NCBI GenBank assembly: GCA_965222765.1
Contig: CBDCVG010000042.1
Location: forward strand, 1-64,000
Source: Caldora sp965222765
Lineage (GTDB): Bacteria; Cyanobacteriota; Cyanobacteriia; Cyanobacteriales; Coleofasciculaceae
Reading direction: 5' to 3'
DNA: 64,000 nucleotides
Of the stretch, positions 18,701-26,607 are shown piece by piece (the first letter of the stretch is position 1; every line of letters starts with the position of its first letter). The position numbers and the translations under genes were made by a program. The notes beneath the pieces are model-generated. The model was not told the DNA's origin. It saw only the letters and a program-made list of their open reading frames with translations, and searched no databases.

Positions 18701-19082
18701 CAGCACTCCGCAGGTTATAACCCCGTAGCAAAACACTAGGATTATCATGCTGCTGTTCCCACTTCAGCGCTTTGGTTAGTAAAACCTTATGCTCGTTATA
18801 GTAAGGCTCATCCTGATGTAGAATTTTGAGTAGCTCACTTTCATCGAGTAAATAATCTTCTTCTTTGACGTTGTCAGTCAGGTCGATATAATGCAACTCC
18901 CGTAGCGCTGATGGCACTTGTTCCGGTGGTACTTCTTCTACCAGTAGAGGAATAATCCGCTTGTTGAGCGATAAAGCATACTCTAATTCTTGCTGACAGT
19001 AAGTAGAATTAACTGAGTTAGGCGGAAAGTAAATAAACCAAGTTATCTGCCTGTTCAATCCCCCGCTTAATCGCTTGCCCAA
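15741..19082 (-). CDS. TIR/WD40 repeat protein, C-terminal part (frameshifted from the upstream TIR ORF)
   Basis: This 1113-codon frame holds the end of a second TIR domain (NSVNSTYCQQELEYALSLNK), a complete third TIR domain (about residues 161-260: VFISYSRADS, TWFDQESIASGADF, SPRSVNSPYC), a transmembrane helix (about 365-385) and 14 WD40 repeats (about 460-1055) with SVAFSPDGQYIVSGS and NTVRLWDIKGNP units, enough for two seven-bladed propellers. The true N-terminus lies in the frame at 19018-19911. Cyanobacterial proteins of this type are thought to act in signalling or immunity: TIR domains often cleave NAD+ and the propellers sense a partner. The near-identical repeats suggest recent internal duplication. 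Confidence 0.8.
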   Translation of the reverse strand: MGKRLSGGLNRQITWFIYFPPNSVNSTYCQQELEYALSLNKRIIPLLVEEVPPEQVPSALRELHYIDLTDNVKEEDYLLDESELLKILHQDEPYYNEHKVLLTKALKWEQQHDNPSVLLRGYNLRSAETWLKVANKRTLHPPIPLLEEFIAESLRQPPATSLDVFISYSRADSDFARKLNEQLQLQGKTTWFDQESIASGADFAQEINGGIKACDNFLFILSPRSVNSPYCTDEVEYAAGLNKRFVTVLHRQVNPSDLHPELAKVQWIDFNQNQQDFNANFNQLVRTLDTDREHLRNHTKWSQRGIEWQEKGKSADLLLRGSELAVAEVWLKETQEQQKQPTATELQKAFIAKSGRHERKNRLLLTWGIAAVVGIMTAAAIGSTVLWQKAKRQTTLATLGENAATVKILLPAKPVEQLVLAIKITGESQDKLKQVLPQIQSSLYEAIGVARERYPFPGLEDWFNSVAISPDGKYVVTASSYDAAVRLWDIKGNPIGKPFTEGEDKVNSVAFSPDGQYIVGGSSDNTVRLWDIKGNPIGKPFTGHEKAVKSVAFSPDGQYIVSGSDDNTVRLWDIKGNPIGKPFIGHEERVNSVAFSPDGQYIVSGSGDNTVRLWDIKGNPMGNPFTGHEEMVNSVAFSPDGQYIISGSYDYTVRLWDIKGNPIGKPFIGHEGAVNSVAFSPDGQYIVSGSNDNTVRLWDIKGNPIGEPLKGIYYITSVAISSDGKTIVTVGSHYDTVRLWDFEGNFIGKPFTGHEKAVKSVAFSPDGKYIVSGSEDNTVRLWDTKGNSIGKPFTGHEDAVNSVAFSPNGKYIVSGSGSPATDDGDNTVRLWDIKGNPIGKPFTGHKSAVNSVAFSSDGKYIVSGSGSLVTDNSYNIVRLWDIKGNPIGKPFTGHEGAVNSVAFSPDGQYIVSGSSELRLWDIEGNLIGEPFTGHKLAVSSVAFSPNGKYIVSGSYDNTVRLWDIESNSITKIFTGHEDPVASVAFSPDGQYIVSGSHDNTVRLWDIQGNPITKIFTGRKSKVTSVAFSPKGKYIISGSDNNTARLWRGGNWEDWLDVACNRLVAHPILVAPETLLGEDGEMIKVAKEAHKTCQKLVWDKTENTDRVTSSSKAY

Positions 19083-19911
19083 AGTCTTCCCCCGTTTGAA
19101 TATCTGTCGTATTCGTCCAAACTGTAATACTTTCGTGCCTCAAACTATTGCGAATCTTCTCCATCGTCGCCCGCTCCTCATTGGCATAGGAGAGAAACAC
19201 CTGAGTCATCAAGTTATTGCCATTCTTGATACTTTCGGTAATGTACTCGCAATGTAAGTCAGTGGGAAGACAGGGGGCTTGCTCGTCTTTAAAGCGTATT
19301 TTTAACCAAGTTTGAGCCTGTTGTTTTTCATCCCCAACTAGTAGTGAGCTATGTTGTTTTTGCTGCCTCTCCCACTCCAACGCCTTCGCTAAAAACTGAG
19401 TATGTTTCTCAACGTAATCAGCATGACGCTTAAATAGTTCAATTAATCCAGCAAACGACTTGTCAAAATCATCGATTCCCTCTCGAAAATAGACCCAGTT
19501 AATCTTGCGAATTGTCGGGTGCATATTCTGAAAAACTGTATGTTTCCCTTGTTGTTGATATGCTTCCCAATCTTCCTGCCTACCCTTGGGAAATCTCTCT
19601 TGCCAAGTTTCCTGACTAATTTGCTCAACATGCAATAAGGGAATAATCCTTTTATTGCGCTTAATCGCTAGCTCAATTTCTTTTAAGCAATAAGGGGAAT
19701 TAACTGAGTGTGGTGCAATGATAAATAGGAAATTATGGGCTTTTTCAATACCATCATCAATTTGGTTCTGGAAATCGACCCCAAGAGGAATATCATTTTG
19801 GTCAAACCAGATTTTTAACTCGGTTTTGAGTAAGTAAGTGTGAAGTTTTGTAGCAAAGGCTTTACTATCAGCGCGTCCGTAGGAGATGAAGGCATCAAAT
19901 AAATTTGGCAT
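19018..19911 (-). CDS. TIR/WD40 protein, N-terminal part with two TIR domains (frameshifted)
   Basis: The frame starts MPNLFDAFISYGRADSKAFA (TIR 1, about residues 3-100, with IWFDQNDIPLG and NSPYCLKEIE) and reaches a second TIR domain (MTQVFLSYANEERATMEKIR, VWTNTTDIQTGEDF) before stopping at LVYLLSA. One extra base near 19023 (CTT TCC GCC TAA instead of CTT TCC CCT AAC) separates it from the 15741-19082 frame; removing it yields one protein of about 1,390 residues. The Glu that is catalytic in NAD-cleaving TIRs has a counterpart in all three copies (KEIE, QELE, DEVE). The start is ATG 19911. Confidence 0.75.
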   Translation of the reverse strand: MPNLFDAFISYGRADSKAFATKLHTYLLKTELKIWFDQNDIPLGVDFQNQIDDGIEKAHNFLFIIAPHSVNSPYCLKEIELAIKRNKRIIPLLHVEQISQETWQERFPKGRQEDWEAYQQQGKHTVFQNMHPTIRKINWVYFREGIDDFDKSFAGLIELFKRHADYVEKHTQFLAKALEWERQQKQHSSLLVGDEKQQAQTWLKIRFKDEQAPCLPTDLHCEYITESIKNGNNLMTQVFLSYANEERATMEKIRNSLRHESITVWTNTTDIQTGEDFGQAIKRGIEQADNLVYLLSA

Positions 19912-20135
19912 TTTCAGGCAACTGCATGAAAGGAAGAGCAAAGCATCTCAGCTTTGGTTAAAGCTATTCAAATAATCTACTTTGAGATATATTATTGGAA
20001 CTTTGAACAAAATTGGAAGTTCTGTCTTCCGTCCTCTATATAATAGGTTGGTTTAGCTAAGATACTTGCCATGTAACAGTTTAATTCCTTCAAAACTCCC
20101 CTGTCCATGTGCATTTATTTCTGCCTACCTCACCT

Positions 20136-21350
20136 ATGAATTCCAAACTCCAAACTCCGAATTCCGTTTCCCTGGAGCAGGCTCAGAAGTTACTGGCTAT
20201 CTATGGATCACCTCTATATATATACGAAGGCGATCGCTTGCGGCAAACTATTGCTCACATCACCCAAGCTATTTCCTACTCTCCTACTCAATTTCATTTC
20301 GCTAGCGTCACCAACGGCAACATTGCACTCCTACAAATCTTTCACGAGGCTGGTTGGGGACTTCATGGTAATACGCCCGGTGATATTTACCTGGGTTTGT
20401 GCGCAGGCTTTCAACCACAACAAATAGTCTACAGCGGCAGTAACCTCAACCGAGCAGAAATGGAGCAAGTTTTGCTCTGGGGGATAACTATGCTGAATTT
20501 AGATAGCTTGTCTCAACTGAAATTATGTTGTGAAGTTTACCAATCCCTCCTTTCCTCCCATACCTTACCACTCCGCCTTGGTTTACGGCTCAATCAACCT
20601 GAAATCAATGGAGATAGCCGTATTGGTGTTCGCCCAGAAGAGTTTCCCCAAGCTATTGCTATTACTCAGCAAGTGGGACTTAAGCTCAAAGGATTGCATT
20701 TTTACCGGGGTACAGGCACTAACGCTACCAAGGCTTTCACTCAGGTAATTGATACTATCCTCAATACAGCCCGACAGTTACCGGATTGGGAGTATTTAGA
20801 CTTTGGTGGTGGTTTTGGTTATCCCTACCGTGATGATGGTGCGGCCTTTGATTGGTATTTATTTGGAAGGGAGTTGACAGAGCGCTTACAACATTTAAAC
20901 CAGCCAATTAAGTTAATTATTGAACCAGGAAGAGCCGCGATCGCTGGATGTGCAACACTGTTAACGAGAGTTGTATCTGTAAAATGGCAGGATACTAAGC
21001 AAATTGTGGGGGTTGATACCACCGTTGCCAATCTCTCGGTTCCTGCTGTGCATGGTGGTTATCGGGAAATTGTCTCCTTATCTTCCTCCAATACTAATCC
21101 CCGCTTTCTGACCGATGTCTGTGGTAATACCACCTATTCCCGTGACTATATAGGGCGTAACTGTCAACTTCCTCAACTAGCTATCGGCGATATTTTAGCC
21201 ATTCTTGATGTGGGAGCTTATGGTTATGCCATGTCCTCTCATTTTTTACATCGCCCCCGCCCTGCAGAAGTATTGTTAGAGTCAAAAGAGCATCGTCTGA
21301 TTCGTAAACGAGAAGACTACAGCATATTATTGTCTAATCAAATCTTTTAA
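20136..21350 (+). CDS. Diaminopimelate/ornithine decarboxylase-like protein lacking the PLP lysine
   Basis: The 404-residue protein has the fold-type III decarboxylase layout: N-terminal barrel, DFGGGFGYPY, IIEPGRAAIAG, and C-terminal DVCGNTTYSRDYI and GDILAILDVGAYGYAMSS. At the position of the cofactor lysine (AVKAN or AQKA in LysA) it reads FASVTNGN, with no Lys, and no neighbouring Lys substitutes. It may be a non-canonical or PLP-independent paralogue; it is unlikely to be the cell's LysA. The first residues (MNSKLQTPNS) come from a low-complexity repeat, so the true start may be slightly downstream. Confidence 0.75.
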   Translation: MNSKLQTPNSVSLEQAQKLLAIYGSPLYIYEGDRLRQTIAHITQAISYSPTQFHFASVTNGNIALLQIFHEAGWGLHGNTPGDIYLGLCAGFQPQQIVYSGSNLNRAEMEQVLLWGITMLNLDSLSQLKLCCEVYQSLLSSHTLPLRLGLRLNQPEINGDSRIGVRPEEFPQAIAITQQVGLKLKGLHFYRGTGTNATKAFTQVIDTILNTARQLPDWEYLDFGGGFGYPYRDDGAAFDWYLFGRELTERLQHLNQPIKLIIEPGRAAIAGCATLLTRVVSVKWQDTKQIVGVDTTVANLSVPAVHGGYREIVSLSSSNTNPRFLTDVCGNTTYSRDYIGRNCQLPQLAIGDILAILDVGAYGYAMSSHFLHRPRPAEVLLESKEHRLIRKREDYSILLSNQIF

Positions 21351-21398
21351 CACCTAAAACCTAAAACCTAAAACCTAAAACCTAAAACCTAACACCTA
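21351..21398. repeat. Heptamer tandem repeat (ACCTAAA)
   Basis: About six copies of ACCTAAA fill the entire gap between the LysA-like gene and the next gene, right up to that gene's ATG, so the next gene has no ordinary leader or ribosome site. Confidence 0.8.
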
Positions 21399-21400
21399 TT

Positions 21401-22525
21401 ATGAAATGTATTCAGTGTGGCACAGAGAATAATCTCAAGGATCGTGTTGCTAATCAAGGGCGGTGCAAAAACTGCAATCATCGATTTGCGTTTGAACCAA
21501 CTGCGATGAATTCCAAGACTCGGTTTACTGATCAATTCTTTGCTAATCTTATCAACAATATCTCAGCTAATAACACACTCTATTTTACACCGAAACAATT
21601 CTTCTATCTCTTAGAAAACAAGTTAGCCAAAAAAGATATCAAAACCGCCGCTGGTGGAATTATGGGATTGGGTTTTATCTTTATTGTTGCGGGCTTTTTT
21701 TTCCTAGCTACAGATATTGGTTGGCTGCTCATTGGTGTCGGAGCGGTGCTGTTTGTGATTGGTTGGCAGCAATCCAAGAAACCACTAAAGTCTCCAAGAT
21801 CGCTTTTTATTAATCAATCGATGACAGAGGCATGGCTGCAACGTTGGCTTCAGGCAAACGCTGCGCCGGAGAAACTTCTGCAACAGCCCCGTGAGCAATT
21901 TACTCCAACTACTATTGAATCTGATGTCACCGCCTACAGTTTCGATCGCTTGGTTGTTTGTGAGAGTGCTGAAATTGCCCAAATGTTGATTGCCAATAAC
22001 TTTCACTTTGACAATAACTGTGCTGTTCTGAGCATTACAGGCTATCCTCAAAGCATTTTTGCTACTACCATGCAAATGCTTCGTAATAATCCAGATTTAC
22101 AGGTTTATGGATTACATGACTGTAACCCTAGTGGTATGGAATTAGTGCATCAACTGCAAACAGATGTCAATTGGTTTGCACAGAGTAATATTGTGATTGT
22201 GGATGTAGGGCTATTGCCTCGTCAAATTATGGGAGCCAAACGAAACATGTTAGTTCAAGTCTCAGAGGAATCAGCAACAGCAGCGAAAGCTTTACCTACT
22301 GAGATTCGTCAAACATTACTTGCTAACGAGTTAGTATGGCTGGAATCAGGTAATTTTGTAGAATTAGAATCATTTACACCTCTAGGATTAATTAAAATCC
22401 TTAACCGCAGCATTGCTAAGAGTCGAGAGCTCGGTTCGGAAAGTGGTGATTTGATCTTGGTAGGCGATAGTGATACTTATAGCGATCGCGATAATTATTT
22501 TTATGTTGTTGACAGCTTTGGTTAA
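21401..22525 (+). CDS. Zinc-ribbon membrane protein with a TOPRIM-like (Spo11/TopoVI-A type) domain
   Basis: The 374-residue protein starts with a zinc ribbon (CIQCG and CKNCNH), has two close hydrophobic helices (about residues 85-125), and a soluble C-terminal domain. That domain reads LVVCESAEIAQMLIA, then AVLSITGYPQ and VYGLHDCNPSGMELV, the order Glu..GYP..D-x-NP-x-G seen in TOPRIM domains of Spo11/TopoVI-A and related nucleases. The fold assignment is inference from motif order; activity is unknown. It follows the LysA-like gene by 50 bases of heptamer repeat. Confidence 0.6.
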   Translation: MKCIQCGTENNLKDRVANQGRCKNCNHRFAFEPTAMNSKTRFTDQFFANLINNISANNTLYFTPKQFFYLLENKLAKKDIKTAAGGIMGLGFIFIVAGFFFLATDIGWLLIGVGAVLFVIGWQQSKKPLKSPRSLFINQSMTEAWLQRWLQANAAPEKLLQQPREQFTPTTIESDVTAYSFDRLVVCESAEIAQMLIANNFHFDNNCAVLSITGYPQSIFATTMQMLRNNPDLQVYGLHDCNPSGMELVHQLQTDVNWFAQSNIVIVDVGLLPRQIMGAKRNMLVQVSEESATAAKALPTEIRQTLLANELVWLESGNFVELESFTPLGLIKILNRSIAKSRELGSESGDLILVGDSDTYSDRDNYFYVVDSFG

Positions 22526-22639
22526 GGAGCTGGGAAGCTGCGAAGAAGAGTTGGATTGGGTATGAGCCACATTAACATCCTCTCTATCTCCCAATTTCCC
22601 AGCTTGGGTTGACATTTGCTTGCATTGGGATGTTCCCTT

Positions 22640-23491
22640 TTACTCTCCCTGCTCCTCTGCCTTTTTTGATTTATAAGCCGCTAGCTCTTTTGTTATTGGC
22701 ACTGGGAATTGATGACCCGCTTGATAAGCAGTAAAGTGCTGTTTGAAGTATTTCCAAGATGTCATATTTTCTATGTCTAATTGGGATTTTGGTGCATCCT
22801 TATATAAAGGAACACGGTTATTTATTTCATCTTGTAGTAGTTGGGGTAAGTCATTGAAGCTGTTAACTTTGACACCACTAGTACTATAAATGAGTTGACC
22901 AGCTTTATTGCCCATTTTCATCCAGGGTATCCAAGAGCCAATTCTATCCCAACTCAAAATCATTTCTGAAATAGAAGTTTGCTCAGGATCGAGTAGATCC
23001 TTAGTAGGAACTGTCAGCTTAAATAACTCTGCGGCTTGATAAGTAGGGTTTGGACTATACTCAATAAATCTTTCATCTCCTGCTAGAGGATTGGGGTAGT
23101 TGGAAAATAAGTCAAACGAAAAAGTGGTTATCTTACCCTCCACTTTCGCCGGTACAGTCCCTTGAAAACGACCCTGAACCGGATTATTGGCAACATGCAT
23201 TACTGGCAGTATCTCTCCAGTCCAAGGATTTTCCCATTTGTGGAGAATCTCACCGGTGATGGGATCTAAATAGTAATTTAGTTCCCTTGAGGTAAAATCC
23301 CAACTATTCTCTTCGTTAGCAATACATCTGCCAACATTCATCCCCACAATTTTGAACAGACGCTTTTTCGGTTCATCTGGCATAAAAGCATAGATTGAAC
23401 CACTCCAAGTGATAAAGGTTGGTTGGGCATCTAATGAACTCCGTACCTTTACCCAGTACTTGGCATCAAATTCCTCAATTGAAGAAACCAT
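22640..23491 (-). CDS. DUF1838-family protein
   Basis: The 283-residue protein shows the DUF1838 pattern: KYWVKVRSSLDAQPTFITWS, LFKIVGMNVGRC, NYYLDPITGEILHKWENPWT and ILSWDRIGSWIPWMKMG. It has no signal peptide or membrane helix, so it is probably cytoplasmic. Function is not established. It lies downstream of, and in the same direction as, the VOC protein gene, with a 309-base gap. Confidence 0.75.
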   Translation of the reverse strand: MVSSIEEFDAKYWVKVRSSLDAQPTFITWSGSIYAFMPDEPKKRLFKIVGMNVGRCIANEENSWDFTSRELNYYLDPITGEILHKWENPWTGEILPVMHVANNPVQGRFQGTVPAKVEGKITTFSFDLFSNYPNPLAGDERFIEYSPNPTYQAAELFKLTVPTKDLLDPEQTSISEMILSWDRIGSWIPWMKMGNKAGQLIYSTSGVKVNSFNDLPQLLQDEINNRVPLYKDAPKSQLDIENMTSWKYFKQHFTAYQAGHQFPVPITKELAAYKSKKAEEQGE

Positions 23492-23800
23492 AAGTATATA
23501 CTCCTAGAAACACTTACATTAACTACACAGCCATGACCCTAGTTTCCGGAAAAAAACTTACTTAATAGTAAGTAGGTAAAAAAACAAAATACGGCAAATT
23601 TCATCCAAGTGAGGTAGACAAGAACAGGCAAGATGCCTATCCGACAAAAGGTTTATCTTGAGCTTTGATAACTTGTAATCTCAAATAATAATGTGTATCT
23701 TGCTACAAAAATAATATGTTTACCTTTAGGCAAAGTATAGCTTAGACCCAGATTCGCGTTTTATGCTGTTCACAAATTATCAATTATCAATTATCAATTA
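23492..23800. other. Spacer with heptamer repeats
   Basis: No gene is seen in 309 bases. The right end is a tandem array of ATCAATT-type heptamers (23773-23815) that overlaps the stop region of the VOC gene. Confidence 0.6.
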
Positions 23801-23815
23801 TCAATTATCAATTGA
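23773..23815. repeat. Heptamer tandem repeat (ATCAATT)
   Basis: Five or so 7-base copies of ATCAATT end in ATTGATAA, so the run can also fold back on itself. The same word recurs at 35609-35661. Confidence 0.8.
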
Positions 23816-24844
23816 TAATAAAGTCCAAAAATAGCCATCAGGGGCAACAAAAGAGAAACTTTGTTCTCCAAACTCATTGGTGATGATGTCTGTGACGTTT
23901 TCTGCTGCACTCCCCTTGATACGATTAAAATAAACTTCAAGTCCACTTACCCGATAGGTGTACAAGGACATTCCCAAACATCCAGGCTGTGATCGTTTCA
24001 AGCAATTTTTGACCTCAATTTCCTCAGGAAACCGAATGAGATACATCCTGCCCGAGCGCGCTAGCCGCCAGTCAGATTTCGAGGAACGAGGATCATCAAA
24101 GGCTGTGATAAAGAATCGTTCATTGGACTTAAGTTCAAAAATCTCTCGTCCCCCTTGAGCCGTTTCATAGGTATTTTCTACGTCGTCTTTAACACGAAGT
24201 AATCCCAAGACTTCTTCATAAAATCGCAGGGTTTCTTTACTATCATCTTGAACCACCATTCCCATATGAGTAACCTGGCTAGTTTTGAAAGCTCCTGCTT
24301 GGTTGATATTGCCGTAATTGGGGACAGTATAGTTGAAGCGCTCAAACAAAACCTGTCGAGTCAAGGGTTGCAACAGACACATTTCCCGTACTCCCACAGG
24401 TGAATCGATAAAAGGACGTCCCTTCTGTGTTTTATAGATTACCGCCCATTGAGGATTGGTGTATTTGACTGGTAAACCAGCAGCAGCTGCCTCCTCTGAA
24501 TGATTGAGGATGTTCAAGACATCAGCAGTTAACATCGTAGTCCAGCGATTGCCTTTCACCTTCATTGAAGTCATCTTCAAGCCGTCATTGGTAGGATTTT
24601 CCCAAACCATCAAACGAATTAAGCCGTGATCTGCATCTTGGTGATAGAGTCGGATGGAGTTTAAAGAGGAATTAACCCTGTATAGTTTATTGGCTGCTGA
24701 GGCTGCTAATGTGCCTATCTGACCAATGCGATAGCCAAATTGCTCCCAATATTGAATCATCGCTATTGGATCTTTAATGCCAATACAGACTTCGTAGATA
24801 CCTTCTATGGTATGTTCTGCCTGAGTTGTATTGATTTGACTCAT
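23801..24844 (-). CDS. VOC-superfamily (glyoxalase/dioxygenase-fold) protein
   Basis: The 347-residue protein contains two VOC modules. The first begins GIYEVCIGIKDPIAMIQYWEQFGY; the second begins SQVTHMGMVVQDDSKETLRF and closes with SFVAPDGYFWTLLS. The bidomain arrangement is shared with type I ring-cleaving dioxygenases and resistance proteins, but I do not see a full two-His-one-Glu metal set with confidence, so substrate and chemistry remain open. Upstream lies a palindrome and a tRNA gene. Confidence 0.75.
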   Translation of the reverse strand: MSQINTTQAEHTIEGIYEVCIGIKDPIAMIQYWEQFGYRIGQIGTLAASAANKLYRVNSSLNSIRLYHQDADHGLIRLMVWENPTNDGLKMTSMKVKGNRWTTMLTADVLNILNHSEEAAAAGLPVKYTNPQWAVIYKTQKGRPFIDSPVGVREMCLLQPLTRQVLFERFNYTVPNYGNINQAGAFKTSQVTHMGMVVQDDSKETLRFYEEVLGLLRVKDDVENTYETAQGGREIFELKSNERFFITAFDDPRSSKSDWRLARSGRMYLIRFPEEIEVKNCLKRSQPGCLGMSLYTYRVSGLEVYFNRIKGSAAENVTDIITNEFGEQSFSFVAPDGYFWTLLSIDN

Positions 24845-24976
24845 TATTGTAGTATGTCTTCCTTAGAAGCTGGACAATCGCTTATCGCAATTCTCCCATA
24901 GCGTGAGGTAGATCTAACTTTGTTGCTTATTCCCTATTCCTGAAGAGCAATAACTTTGTACTATTACCATATGATA

Positions 24977-25000
24977 AGAGACGTGCCATGGCACGTCTCT
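24977..25000. repeat. Perfect 24-bp palindrome
   Basis: AGAGACGTGCCA and its exact complement lie head to head with no loop. It sits 18 bases past the 3' end of the tRNA gene and just upstream of the VOC gene. Palindromes of this GTAGAGACG type are widely dispersed in cyanobacteria; here it could help end tRNA transcription. Confidence 0.6.
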
Positions 25001-25017
25001 CTACAATTAAAATTATA

Positions 25018-25091
25018 CGGGCTAGGAGGGATTCGAACCCCCGACACCGTGGTCCGTAGCCACGTGCTCTAGTCCACTGAGCTACAAGCCC
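25018..25091 (-). tRNA. trnR: tRNA-Arg (ACG anticodon)
   Basis: A 74-base cloverleaf is present: acceptor GGGCTTG against CTAGCCC (one mismatch), D arm with AGCTCAGTGGA, anticodon stem CGTGG/CCACG with loop CTACGGA (anticodon ACG), and T loop TTCGAAT. The discriminator is G and no CCA is encoded. ACG is normally edited to inosine-CG to read CGU, CGC and CGA codons. Confidence 0.93.
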
Positions 25092-25153
25092 TAGAATGTA
25101 GTAAGTTACTCAGTTTTACTCACTAAATATAGATAGTAACATATTTAAATTAA

Positions 25154-25690
25154 ATGAAGCAACAAAATACGACATCACAATCTGCTGGCAGCAGAACTTC
25201 GCGATCGCTAAGCCATCTAGATATTCAAGGGCAAGCCCAGATGGTAGATGTTTCTGGCAAGGCAATCACCAAGCGTCAAGCTGTTGCCGGGGCGCAAGTA
25301 CGGATGAAGACTGCCACTTTTGAGGCTATTGAAGCTGGCAATGCTCCCAAGGGTGATGTCTTGGGTACAGCAAGGCTAGCGGGGATTATGGCTGCCAAGC
25401 AGACTGCCCAGTTGATTCCTTTGTGTCATCCGCTGCCACTCCATAAAGTAGAAGTGCAAGTAGAAGCAGATCCTAATCTTCCGGGCTATCAGATTCAAGC
25501 CTCTGTCACTACTAAAGCTGAAACCGGCGTCGAAATGGAAGCACTCACAGCAGTTTCTATTGCAGCTCTTACCCTCTATGACATGGCAAAAGCTCTGGAA
25601 AAATCCATCCAAATAGAATCGATTCGCCTTTTGAGTAAAACAGGTGGCAAGTCAGGAGATTATCAGACGGAGACTGGGGAATTGAGTTAA
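25154..25690 (+). CDS. moaC: Cyclic pyranopterin monophosphate synthase (molybdenum cofactor)
   Basis: The 178-residue protein has the MoaC core LSHLDIQGQAQMVDVSGKAI, the Lys/His block AAKQTAQLIPLCHPLPL, and VTTKAETGVEMEALTAVSIA with KTGGKSGDY at the C-terminus. MoaC turns the MoaA product into cyclic pyranopterin monophosphate, the first stable intermediate of molybdenum cofactor. The first 20 residues are a non-conserved extension. moeA, from the same pathway, is at 59895-61163, not adjacent. Confidence 0.95.
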   Translation: MKQQNTTSQSAGSRTSRSLSHLDIQGQAQMVDVSGKAITKRQAVAGAQVRMKTATFEAIEAGNAPKGDVLGTARLAGIMAAKQTAQLIPLCHPLPLHKVEVQVEADPNLPGYQIQASVTTKAETGVEMEALTAVSIAALTLYDMAKALEKSIQIESIRLLSKTGGKSGDYQTETGELS

Positions 25691-25776
25691 AATCCGCCCG
25701 AACACCAAAATCAAAGAGCCTTACCATTTTTATTATTGACGCAGCCGAAAACTCTGTCTCTTTAGAGCAGGGAGTG

Positions 25777-26346
25777 TTAATCAGGGAAAAAGCAACGAAT
25801 TGAGCAACAAAATTCGGGTAAAAGAGGTGAGGTTATTTGATCATCGCTGACTAAGGTGGCAACTAGTACTAATTGCGCTTTTTTTCGTCGGTAAACCTCA
25901 ACTTGTTTGCTCAAGCGATTAACAATCCAATACTCCCGAACACCTTGAATTGAATAGAGTTTAAGTTTTGCTTCCTTATCGCGACGTTCGTTTTGCTTGC
26001 CAAGGGATAAAACTTCTATTACTAACTCCGGCGCACCTGTTAAATGTCCTGACTCATCTTCAATTTGAGTCAGTCGCTGTTGACTCACCCAAACTACATC
26101 AGGTATGACACTATCCGCTTCAGAAAAAATAATTCCTGGAGCAATAATTGTTTCACCCAAACCACTCGACTCTGACCAAGTATCCAGTTGTCGGGCAATT
26201 TTAACACAAACCTGTTGATGTCGGCGATGGGGAGAGCGAGTCACGAATAGTTCTCCGTCAATAATTTCATAGTGTGTCCCCTCATTTTCAGGTAGAACTT
26301 CTAAATCATAAACTGTCCAGCGTACTCCCTCAATCGTTTGGCTCAT
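25777..26346 (-). CDS. Uma2-family (DUF820) PD-(D/E)XK nuclease-like protein
   Basis: The 189-residue protein follows the DUF820 plan: YEIIDGELFVTRSPHRRHQQ, IIFSEADSVIPDVVWVS, then APELVIEVLSLG and the Lys-bearing KLKLYSIQGVREYWIVN. These hold the Asp, Glu and Lys of a PD-(D/E)XK-like active site. The family is very abundant in cyanobacteria and its role is unresolved. Two distant relatives are at 44270 and 45317. Confidence 0.85.
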   Translation of the reverse strand: MSQTIEGVRWTVYDLEVLPENEGTHYEIIDGELFVTRSPHRRHQQVCVKIARQLDTWSESSGLGETIIAPGIIFSEADSVIPDVVWVSQQRLTQIEDESGHLTGAPELVIEVLSLGKQNERRDKEAKLKLYSIQGVREYWIVNRLSKQVEVYRRKKAQLVLVATLVSDDQITSPLLPEFCCSIRCFFPD

Positions 26347-26607
26347 AGTTCTGTTTGCGCTGTTGCCTTCCTTTGGTTCGATCCTAATCTAAATAGATCG
26401 TATAAATAAACGCACATGCGAAAGATGAAAATTCTCCTTCATTTCCCCTTACCCTCTTCCTGAGAAAGCTTCCGGGAGCATCCCATTTTTGCGGAAATAT
26501 TCTCTTTCCCAAGCTGCACTTAAAAATAGCAGCTCTCTCTCCCCAGCTTCGGTTTAGGATTTAGCTTGCATTGGGATGCTCTCCAGCTCCCCCAGCTCCC
26601 CATTCCT
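26347..26607. other. Spacer with GGGAGCATCCC-type imperfect inverted repeat
   Basis: No gene is seen. GGGAGCATCCCATTTTTGC near 26475 is answered by TTGCATTGGGATGCTCTCC near 26563-26582, an imperfect inverted pair. Related words occur near 22616, inside the giant kinase gene at 32310-32420, and near 48866. Confidence 0.5.

Noticed and set aside
23773..23815. Short direct repeats resembling a CRISPR array
   Set aside because: Units are 7 bases with no spacers; no cas gene is in the window. The same holds for the other heptamer arrays.
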